Of a stretch of DNA of 46,403 nucleotides, positions 37,449 through 43,901 are shown in pieces. The stretch is from Prochlorococcus sp. AG-670-O13 (lineage in GTDB: Bacteria > Cyanobacteriota > Cyanobacteriia > PCC-6307 > Cyanobiaceae), in NCBI GenBank assembly GCA_003209055.1, contig QCTB01000005.1, forward strand, positions 1 through 46,403, written 5' to 3'. The notes beneath the pieces were generated by a model. That model worked only from the letters and a program-made list of their open reading frames with translations, was not told where the DNA came from and did not search any database. The translations under genes were made by a program, and so were the position numbers. Each line of letters begins with the position of its first letter. The first letter of the stretch is position 1.

Positions 37449-38551
37449 ATTTCTCTACACAGAAGTTTATTTTTTTTTCTGGTCTGTAAACTTATTCTTG
37501 CCCATTTTTCATTTAGAAATTTAAATGATGTGCAATCTCTTATTAAGATACCTTTATCTTCTAAATAATTAATATTGGAAGACAAAGGAAATTTACTTTC
37601 TATTAGAAAAAAGTTAGTTGAAGAGTGATGTACTTTAAGATTTTTTATTTTCGATAATTTTTTAGATACCCAATTCTTCTCAGTAATTACCCAATCATGA
37701 ATCTTTTCTGTCCATTCATTATAAAAACTTCTATTACTTAATAATTCTATTCCTGCCCTTATGGCGAAGGAATTTAACGGCCATGGGTCTCTCTTATTAT
37801 TCCATTTTAAAAGTTTCTTAGACGAGCCAATAATATAACCTAATCTTAAACCTGCAATATTAAATACTTTGGTCAAGCTTCTTATAACTAACAAATTATC
37901 ATAAGTTTTAGTGAGTGGGATTAAAGATTCTTTCTCGCCATTTGGTGTTATTGATAAAAAAGCTTCATCACAAATAACGAGTTTATATTTCTTTAAAATT
38001 ATTTCTAATGATTGCTTATCCCATAATTGTCCGGTTGGATTATGTGGATTGGTTATCCAAAGTACATCACAAACTGGTTTAAGTGGGAATTGTTGGGGAA
38101 AACTACTACTCCAACTTTTTGGTAATTCTGAATAAATGAATTTAGCATTCCAGCAATTTAGTGATCTTTCATAATCTACGAAGCCTGGACTTGGAATACA
38201 ACTTGACCCAAATTGTGAAGCTTCATATCCTGCCCAAGTTATTAATTCAGAAGCTCCATTACCTGGCAAAATATTATCGGGATTTATTTGATGAAATTCT
38301 CCAATTATTTCTCTCAAACTATTTAGATTCCTTTCAGGATAATATTGAAATCCTAGTGTTTTAATTTCTGAAGTTAAAGATTGTAATAGTGGCTTTGGAG
38401 GCTTAAAAGGAACTAATGAAGCACTTGAATCAATTATTTTAGAAGGTGATATATTTAATTTTTTCGCTTGAATCAATATATTTCCTCCATGCTTAAAGTT
38501 TATATTTTCCATACTTTGATTATTCAATTTATTAGTTTTGAATTCATCCAT
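37427..38551 (-). CDS. Aminotransferase-like enzyme, CobD/CobC type
   Basis: A 374-residue fold-type I PLP protein resembling L-threonine-O-3-phosphate decarboxylase, which makes the aminopropanol linker of cobalamin. Motifs are the N-terminal HGGNI, SASLVPF, LPGNGASELITWAG, ITNPHNPTGQ, CDEAFLSI and the PLP-lysine block IRSLTKVFNIAGLRLGY. HGGN is typical of the CobD branch, but histidinol-phosphate aminotransferase remains possible. A start at 38512 (MENINFKHGGN) is an alternative to 38551. It follows pyrD by 15 bases on the same strand. Confidence 0.82.
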   Translation of the reverse strand: MDEFKTNKLNNQSMENINFKHGGNILIQAKKLNISPSKIIDSSASLVPFKPPKPLLQSLTSEIKTLGFQYYPERNLNSLREIIGEFHQINPDNILPGNGASELITWAGYEASQFGSSCIPSPGFVDYERSLNCWNAKFIYSELPKSWSSSFPQQFPLKPVCDVLWITNPHNPTGQLWDKQSLEIILKKYKLVICDEAFLSITPNGEKESLIPLTKTYDNLLVIRSLTKVFNIAGLRLGYIIGSSKKLLKWNNKRDPWPLNSFAIRAGIELLSNRSFYNEWTEKIHDWVITEKNWVSKKLSKIKNLKVHHSSTNFFLIESKFPLSSNINYLEDKGILIRDCTSFKFLNEKWARISLQTRKKNKLLCREIQNSFRK

Positions 38552-38566
38552 AAATTATCTTAGAAT

Positions 38567-39718
38567 TCATTCAAGCCACTTCAAGTTTGAGCCAATAGCT
38601 TCTCTTACATTTGATAATTGGTGCATATTAAGTTGTTTTAAAATACCATTAAGTATATCTGGAACTAATTGCGGACCTTTATATATCCATCCAGTGTATA
38701 TTTGAACTAAAGATGCTCCAGAGCATATTCTTTCCCAAGCAGATTCCGGACTATCAATTCCACCTACTCCAATTAACTTAATATTATTATCAATGTTGTA
38801 AATATGTTTTATTATTTGATTTGCTTTTTGTTGAAGTGGTCTGCCACTTAATCCACCATTTTCATCAGAAAGTAATTGTCCTGTTTGCTTTATCTTTCTT
38901 TGCTCGAGTCCTAATCTGTCCAGACTTGTATTGGTAGCAATTATTCCATCAATATTCTCATCTATTATTAATTGGCATATTTCTTCAATATCTTTAAAAG
39001 TTAAATCTGGTGCAATTTTCACAAATAAAGGTGGACAATTATCTAAATTCTTAACTTCTTTGAGCAGTTCTCTTAGTAGAATTGGATCCTGAAGTTTTCT
39101 AAGACCTTTAGTATTAGGTGAACTGACATTTATAGCTGCATAATCACAATACGGGATCAAAAGTTTTAAAGAAGTTAAATAATCTTCATTAGCCTGGGAT
39201 AAGTTTGTGATTTTAGATTTGCCAAAATTTATGCCCAAACAATGATTATTTCTATTTTTTTTTAAATCAACACCTTGTTTTAGAAAATTTTTAGCAAGAT
39301 TTTCAGCTCCATTATTATTAAATCCCATTCTATTTAAAGCTGCCTCCTCTTCAGCTAATCTAAACAATCTTGGTTTAGGATTTCCAGATTGAGCAAATTT
39401 TGTAACTGTACCAATTTCTGCGAAACCAAATCCAAAATCCTTCCAAATATTTGCAGCTTTACCATTTTTATCAAATCCTGCTGCTAATCCAATTGGATTA
39501 CAAAAATCAATACCACATATTTTTTGATGTAATCTTTGATCAACCACACATAATTCTTGATTTAAATTCTCTAATATATTTGCAATTAAGGGCCAATTTC
39601 GATTGTTTGAACTAAAAGTTAGAAGACTTAAGGATATGTTTGTAAGGTACTCTGCATCAATCCCAGTATCTTTTTTAAGGATAGGAGTTACTAAGTTCTT
39701 ATATATATTATTCAACAT
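38567..39718 (-). CDS. pyrD: Dihydroorotate dehydrogenase (quinone), class 2
   Basis: Oxidises dihydroorotate to orotate in pyrimidine synthesis, passing electrons to quinone. The class 2 protein has DFCNPIGLAAGFDKNGKA, MGFNNNGAENLAKN, NVSSPNTKGLRKLQ with the catalytic Ser, VKIAPDLTFKDI and IGVGGIDSPESAW. I chose the ATG at 39718 (MLNNIYKNLVTPIL, 383 residues). An in-frame start at 39808 would overlap rnhA by 58 bases and add a 30-residue tail without family character. A start at 39736 is also possible. Confidence 0.94.
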   Translation of the reverse strand: MLNNIYKNLVTPILKKDTGIDAEYLTNISLSLLTFSSNNRNWPLIANILENLNQELCVVDQRLHQKICGIDFCNPIGLAAGFDKNGKAANIWKDFGFGFAEIGTVTKFAQSGNPKPRLFRLAEEEAALNRMGFNNNGAENLAKNFLKQGVDLKKNRNNHCLGINFGKSKITNLSQANEDYLTSLKLLIPYCDYAAINVSSPNTKGLRKLQDPILLRELLKEVKNLDNCPPLFVKIAPDLTFKDIEEICQLIIDENIDGIIATNTSLDRLGLEQRKIKQTGQLLSDENGGLSGRPLQQKANQIIKHIYNIDNNIKLIGVGGIDSPESAWERICSGASLVQIYTGWIYKGPQLVPDILNGILKQLNMHQLSNVREAIGSNLKWLE

Positions 39719-39750
39719 GCCTTTCTTTAATATCATAAAATTATTAAAAA

Positions 39751-40473
39751 TTATGTGTTGATATTTTCTATTATCCAATATTTCTGATTTTTTGGAATTA
39801 ATTTCCAATTACGCCACTCAAATAATTCATGATTTTTTACTTTGAGATAACTTTCTCCTCCAAGTAGTTCATTCAATTCACTGGAATTTAAAAAATATTT
39901 TTTTTCAGCAAACTTTTCAAGTAATTCATTTTTGGAAAATAATTTTTGAATTTCACTATGTCCTAAGTCTTTTGAAGAGTCTTTTACTGCAAACGATTTT
40001 TTAAGTTCACTAACTAAAGGTATTCCTTTACTATAACTTGTTGCAATTAAATCAACTCTCTCATTTTGTTTATCTCCATTATGACCTTTTACGAATTCCA
40101 TATCTAGTCCTTTTATTCTTAAAGCATCTATTTCTTGCCATAAATCTAAATTTTGAACGGACTTTCCAGCACTTGTTTTCCATCCATTTTTCTTCCAATT
40201 AATAATCCATTTTGTATAACCCTCAATAACATATTTACTATCTGTTCTTAATTTAAAGTTTTCTTTTAATTGAAAATCTTTTAACTTTTCAAGAGTCTTT
40301 ATCGCTGCAGTAAGTTCCATTCTATTGTTAGTCGTATTCTGGACTGAACCTCCAATTTCTATTTCACTATTATCATTAAAGATTATTAATCCACCCCAGC
40401 CCCCTGGACCTGGGTTTCCACTACACGCACCATCTGTTGCAGCTTCAATTGCAATATTGTTTTTACTATTCAT
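39751..40473 (-). CDS. rnhA: Ribonuclease HI with C-terminal extension
   Basis: Cleaves RNA in RNA-DNA hybrids. The N-terminal domain (about 1-150) holds the four acidic residues in ATDGACSGNPGPGGWG, NRMELTAAI, LRTDSKYV and NERVDLIA. Beyond residue 150 is an extra 90 residues with a pattern like FEWRNWKLIPKNQKYWIIE, not part of the standard RNase HI fold, so the protein is 240 residues rather than about 155. It lies between rplL and pyrD. An inverted repeat sits just upstream. Confidence 0.92.
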   Translation of the reverse strand: MNSKNNIAIEAATDGACSGNPGPGGWGGLIIFNDNSEIEIGGSVQNTTNNRMELTAAIKTLEKLKDFQLKENFKLRTDSKYVIEGYTKWIINWKKNGWKTSAGKSVQNLDLWQEIDALRIKGLDMEFVKGHNGDKQNERVDLIATSYSKGIPLVSELKKSFAVKDSSKDLGHSEIQKLFSKNELLEKFAEKKYFLNSSELNELLGGESYLKVKNHELFEWRNWKLIPKNQKYWIIENINT

Positions 40474-40480
40474 AATTTAG

Positions 40481-40503
40481 AGCCGATATATTTAATATCG
40501 GCT
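40481..40503 (-). terminator. 9-bp stem-loop between rplL and rnhA
   Basis: AGCCGATAT (40481-40489) and ATATCGGCT (40495-40503) form a perfect 9-bp stem with a five-base loop, ending eight bases before the rnhA start. It is the strongest GC-containing hairpin I found between genes. No U-run follows on the minus strand, so it may be a weak terminator, an RNA processing signal or a 3'-end stabiliser for the rpl transcript. Confidence 0.5.
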
Positions 40504-40519
40504 AGAAAAAATTTCTAAT

Positions 40520-40915
40520 TTATTTTAGTGTAACTTTACCGCCAGCTTCTTCAATCTCTTTTTTTAAAGTTTCAGCATCTGCTTTTGCAATACCTTCTTT
40601 AACTGTCTTTGGGGCTGATTCAACAAGTGCTTTTGCATCACCAAGACCAAGACCAGTTGCATTTCTGACAACTTTAAGTACTTTTATTTTAGCAGCGGCA
40701 TCGAAGCTTTCTAGAATTACATCGAATTCAGATTTTTCTTCAGCTGCACTGCCTTCTCCATCACCACCCCCAGCTCCTGGGGCTGCCATTACTACACCTG
40801 CAGATGCAGCAGCAGAAACACCAAATGCTTCTTCAATTTGTTTAACAAGCTCTGAGGCTTCTAAAAGTGAGAGGGATTTTAAAGATTCAAGAATCTCTTC
40901 AGTTTTTGCAGTCAT
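40520..40915 (-). CDS. rplL: 50S ribosomal protein L7/L12
   Basis: The stalk protein that recruits translation GTPases. The 131 residues comprise an N-terminal dimerisation domain ([21 protein letters not shown]), an Ala/Gly-rich hinge, and the C-terminal domain [20 protein letters not shown] and [21 protein letters not shown]. It follows rplJ by 28 bases, the universal order. It is less AT-biased than its neighbours, fitting high expression. Confidence 0.98.
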   Translation of the reverse strand: MTAKTEEILESLKSLSLLEASELVKQIEEAFGVSAAASAGVVMAAPGAGGGDGEGSAAEEKSEFDVILESFDAAAKIKVLKVVRNATGLGLGDAKALVESAPKTVKEGIAKADAETLKKEIEEAGGKVTLK

Positions 40916-40943
40916 TTTCTTAATAAATAATTAATTGTGAAGT

Positions 40944-41471
40944 TTAAGATTCTGATTTTTCAGAATGTTGTTTAAGTGATCTAGCAAGTCCAGAAGGCAC
41001 TTCATTGATAGATATAGCAATTTTTGTAGCAACACCATTTAATGCGCCTGCAATTTTTGCCATTAATACTTCTCTAGAAGGTAGACTTGCGATCTCCTTA
41101 ATTTCAGAATCGCTGAGGAGTCTACCCTCAAATAAAGCTCCTTTGGTTTCGGATTTTTTTGTCTCTTTTTGAAAAGATTGGATTGCTTTTACAGCTCCTC
41201 CAACATCTTCTTTAATTAAAACAAAAGCGTTAGTTCCAGTTAGTAAAGATTCAAGATCAGTCCAATTACTTTTACCATCAATTGCTTTACGCATTAATGA
41301 ATTTTTAGTAATTTTGCAAATGCCATTATTTGATTGCAATCTTGATCGCAAATCTGACATCTCTTTGATAGTTAAACCCTTATAGTCAAGAACTACAGCC
41401 ATTTCCGAATCGTCTAACAGAGATTTTATTTCTGTTACGATTTTTTGCTTATTCTCTAGTGTTCGGCCCAT
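40944..41471 (-). CDS. rplJ: 50S ribosomal protein L10
   Basis: Anchors L7/L12 to the ribosomal stalk. The 175-residue form starts at the ATG 41469-41471 ([19 protein letters not shown]), the usual L10 N-terminus. An in-frame ATG at 41516 would add 15 residues ([15 protein letters not shown]) that fall inside a structured leader, so I reject it. The body has [19 protein letters not shown] and [11 protein letters not shown], and the C-terminal helix binds L12. It sits between rplA and rplL. Confidence 0.95.
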   Translation of the reverse strand: MGRTLENKQKIVTEIKSLLDDSEMAVVLDYKGLTIKEMSDLRSRLQSNNGICKITKNSLMRKAIDGKSNWTDLESLLTGTNAFVLIKEDVGGAVKAIQSFQKETKKSETKGALFEGRLLSDSEIKEIASLPSREVLMAKIAGALNGVATKIAISINEVPSGLARSLKQHSEKSES

Positions 41472-41657
41472 TGTTTTTTTTGGATCGTAATTTAGGAAGA
41501 GCAGGAAATGCGGCAAAGTTCATGAAGAGGCCGCTTTCATTAGATCCAAAAAGAAAATAACAAAGACGAAACCTCGGCAGGAATTAGAATTTAGTCGAAA
41601 CTAAATCAACCTACTTTCTTTGGCCGTATTATTGCTATAGAATTATACTATAAAGAG
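41472..41657 (-). promoter_or_regulatory. L10-type ribosomal protein leader upstream of rplJ
   Basis: The 186-base gap between rplA and rplJ is the second longest in the window. It holds a perfect 6-bp stem closed by a UUCG tetraloop on the minus-strand RNA (41590-41605), then a CCTGCCGAGG segment, then a GCGGC...GCCGC stem just before the coding region. L10 or the L10/L12 complex represses its own operon through such leaders in many bacteria. A TATAAT-like -10 box lies at 41642-41647 (minus strand), so rplJ-rplL may have their own promoter. Identified by eye, not by a covariance model. Confidence 0.6.
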
Positions 41658-42365
41658 TTAACTTTCTGGCTGATAATCTTGCAAGGCATTTATATCGACT
41701 TTAACTGAAGGTCCCATAGTTGAAGTTACATAAAAACTTCTCCAATATTTACCTTTAGCACCACTAGGTTTATTTTTATCAATTGATTCTTGTAATGTCT
41801 TTAAATTTTCAAATAATGCATCCGCAGTAAAACTAGCTTTCCCAAAGCGAACGTGCACAATCCCAGCTTTATCGGCTCTAAATTCGAGTTTTCCAGCTTT
41901 AAATTCTTTTATCGCACTAGCTATATCACCTGTTACTGTTCCAGCTTTGGGATTTGGCATTAAACCCCTTGGTCCTAAAACTCTTCCTAGTTTTGCCACT
42001 TTTGGCATCATATCAGGCGTCGCAATAAGCAAATCAAAATCCATGTTGCCTTTATTAATACTTTCTACAAGATCTTCTTCTCCAAAAAGATCTGCACCAG
42101 CATCTTTGGCTTTTCCTACATTTTCACCGCTTGTTATAACAGCAATTTTAATACTTTGGCCAGTTCCATTTGGTAAGGCTACAGTTGTTCTGAGTTGTTG
42201 ATCTGTATATTTTGGATCAATACCTAAACGAATATGAGCTTCAATAGTCTCATCAAATTTAGCGTTAGCATTTTCCTTGATAATACCTAAGGCTTCAAGT
42301 GGAGCATATGTGCGATCCTCTATCTTTTTTGATAGAGTGACCATTCTTTTGGATAGTTTTTTCAT
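41658..42365 (-). CDS. rplA: 50S ribosomal protein L1
   Basis: The L1-stalk protein. The 235 residues include the N-terminal [19 protein letters not shown], the conserved [20 protein letters not shown] and [21 protein letters not shown]1 also represses its own operon in several bacteria. It follows rplK by 65 bases, a gap holding a small inverted repeat, and precedes rplJ. Confidence 0.98.
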   Translation of the reverse strand: MKKLSKRMVTLSKKIEDRTYAPLEALGIIKENANAKFDETIEAHIRLGIDPKYTDQQLRTTVALPNGTGQSIKIAVITSGENVGKAKDAGADLFGEEDLVESINKGNMDFDLLIATPDMMPKVAKLGRVLGPRGLMPNPKAGTVTGDIASAIKEFKAGKLEFRADKAGIVHVRFGKASFTADALFENLKTLQESIDKNKPSGAKGKYWRSFYVTSTMGPSVKVDINALQDYQPES

Positions 42366-42384
42366 AATATATTTGGGTTCAAAC

Positions 42385-42400
42385 GGTTAAATAATTAACC
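42385..42400 (-). repeat. Inverted repeat between rplK and rplA
   Basis: GGTTAA (42385-42390) and TTAACC (42395-42400) with a four-base spacer could form a small hairpin 20 bases before the rplA start on the minus strand. It may affect rplA translation or mRNA processing. It is short enough to be chance. Confidence 0.35.
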
Positions 42401-42430
42401 TCCCCTAAAGAATATAGGATTAGATTGAAT

Positions 42431-42856
42431 TTATTCAGTAATTGAAACACCCATATTACGAGCAGTTCCTTCAATCACTTTCATAGCTGATTCAATACTT
42501 GTACAGTTTAAATCAGGAAGCTTTGTTTTGGCTATATCTTCTAATTGAGCTTTACTTATATTGCCAACAGATCCTTTAGAAGATTCTCCAGCTCCTTTTT
42601 CTATACCAGCGGCTTTAGTTATTAAAACTGAAGCAGGTGGTGTTTTAGTTATAAAGGTGAAGCTTCTATCTTCAAAAACTGAAATTTCTACAGGGATAAC
42701 AAAACCGGCTTTATCTTGTGTTCTTGCATTATATTCTTTGCAAAATGCCATGATATTTACACCGTGTTGACCTAAAGCTGGACCCACAGGTGGGGCTGGG
42801 TTTGCTTTGCCAGCTTGAAGTGCTAGTTTAATAACCGCAACAATTTTTTTTGCCAT
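42431..42856 (-). CDS. rplK: 50S ribosomal protein L11
   Basis: Part of the GTPase-associated centre. The 141-residue protein shows [28 protein letters not shown] near the N-terminus, [18 protein letters not shown] and the C-terminal [12 protein letters not shown], which binds 23S rRNA. It follows nusG by 62 bases and precedes rplA, the usual order. An inverted repeat lies just upstream. Confidence 0.98.
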   Translation of the reverse strand: MAKKIVAVIKLALQAGKANPAPPVGPALGQHGVNIMAFCKEYNARTQDKAGFVIPVEISVFEDRSFTFITKTPPASVLITKAAGIEKGAGESSKGSVGNISKAQLEDIAKTKLPDLNCTSIESAMKVIEGTARNMGVSITE

Positions 42857-42868
42857 TAGATTTGTGAA

Positions 42869-42885
42869 TTTAAACGGGGTTTAAA
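42869..42885 (-). repeat. Inverted repeat upstream of rplK
   Basis: TTTAAAC (42869-42875) and GTTTAAA (42879-42885) with a three-base loop lie 13 bases before the rplK start on the minus strand. As RNA this would be a 7-bp hairpin with a CCC loop overlapping the ribosome-loading region. It is a candidate for translational control of the L11 operon. Confidence 0.4.
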
Positions 42886-42918
42886 ATGATTATCTTACTC
42901 GATAAACAGAAATAAAAA

Positions 42919-43530
42919 TTAATTTTGTTTATTGATTTGGGAGAATTCTAATTCTACAGGAGTTTCGCGCCCAAATATTGAAAGTAGTGCTTTTAATTTA
43001 TTTCTTTCACCCGAAACTTCTATAACTTCACCCTGAAAATCTTTAAAAGGTCCACTAGTAACAATAATTCTGTCTTTTTCCTCAAGATCTAGTTTTATTA
43101 CAGCTTTCTTCTCTGAAGCACGCTTAAATATTCTATTTACTTCTTGCCTGGATAAGGGGCGAGGTTTAATATGTCCTCGTGATCTCCCGCTGCCTCTGCC
43201 ATCTTCTGCTCCCACAAAATTAATGACATTTGGAGTACTTTTTACTGCCATCATTGTATCTTCATCCAGGATCATTCTAACTAAGACATAGCCAGGAAAG
43301 ACCTTCTCCTCCGTTGTTTGTCTAGATCCATCTTTTTTAAGTTTAATACCAGGAGTTTGAGGGATCTCAATCTCTACAATTCTATTATTAACTCCTAAAG
43401 TTACTGACCTTTGCTCGAGAGTGGCTTTTACTTTTTTTTCGCAGCTTGATGCAACTTGAACTGCATACCATCTTGCGATACTAGTATTTGCCTTTGAAGA
43501 ACTAAGGTTTGTTGTCAATTCATTACTCAT
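42919..43530 (-). CDS. nusG: Transcription termination/antitermination factor NusG
   Basis: Binds RNA polymerase and links it to Rho or the ribosome. The 203-residue protein has the NGN domain (RWYAVQVASSCEKKVKATLE, FPGYVLVRMILDED) and a C-terminal KOW domain (DRIIVTSGPFKDFQGEVIEV). A short Ser/Asn-rich N-terminal tail precedes the fold. It starts with ATG and lies between secE and rplK, as in most bacteria. Confidence 0.97.
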   Translation of the reverse strand: MSNELTTNLSSSKANTSIARWYAVQVASSCEKKVKATLEQRSVTLGVNNRIVEIEIPQTPGIKLKKDGSRQTTEEKVFPGYVLVRMILDEDTMMAVKSTPNVINFVGAEDGRGSGRSRGHIKPRPLSRQEVNRIFKRASEKKAVIKLDLEEKDRIIVTSGPFKDFQGEVIEVSGERNKLKALLSIFGRETPVELEFSQINKQN

Positions 43531-43604
43531 TTTTCTTTTTCTGTAAGCTGGTTAAATAATTTTTTAAAAGTATAGTACTAAATCCATATTAAAAATTTGT
43601 GAAT

Positions 43605-43844
43605 TTAACGGAAAATTTGTGATGCTGCCCATCCATAAAACCTGCTTACAGATGCTATTGCAGCTGCAGAAAAGGATACCATAATGATAACAGCAACAGA
43701 TTCGCTAAATAACTGTTGTTTGTTTGGCCACACGACAAGTTTGAGTTCGTCGAATGTAGAAGTTAAAAAATTCTTCTTTTTCTTTGGCTCTTTTATTTCA
43801 GAGGGCTCTTTTTTTAGAGATTCTTGATTAGTGGGAGTTGTCAC
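43605..43844 (-). CDS. secE: Preprotein translocase subunit SecE
   Basis: Small essential subunit of the SecYEG channel. The 79-residue protein has a charged N-terminal part (EPSEIKEPKKKKNFL), the conserved amphipathic segment DELKLVVWPNKQQLFSES and one membrane span (VAVIIMVSFSAAAIASV). This is the single-span form typical of cyanobacteria. The start is GTG (complement of 43842-43844). It lies 74 bases upstream of nusG. Confidence 0.95.
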   Translation of the reverse strand: MTTPTNQESLKKEPSEIKEPKKKKNFLTSTFDELKLVVWPNKQQLFSESVAVIIMVSFSAAAIASVSRFYGWAASQIFR

Positions 43845-43857
43845 GAAATTCTAATTT

Positions 43858-43881
43858 AGTTTAAGCTTGAAGCTTTAAACT
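43858..43881 (-). terminator. Imperfect stem-loop between the clpB2-like gene and secE
   Basis: AGTTTAAGCT (43858-43867), a TGA loop and AGCTTTAAACT (43871-43881) form a 10-bp stem with one bulged base. It follows the ClpB-like stop and precedes the secE start by 13 bases. It may end the chaperone transcript, but no U-run follows, so read-through into secE remains possible. Confidence 0.4.
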
Positions 43882-43901
43882 ATTTTAGCTCATCGATTTA
43901 C

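Noticed and set aside
39719-39808. A longer pyrD start overlapping rnhA by 58 bases
   Set aside because: The extra 30 residues have no PyrD character, and two ATG codons lie in the gap after the rnhA stop.
41472-41516. A 15-residue N-terminal extension of L10
   Set aside because: It lies in the structured leader, and the normal L10 start [11 protein letters not shown] follows.
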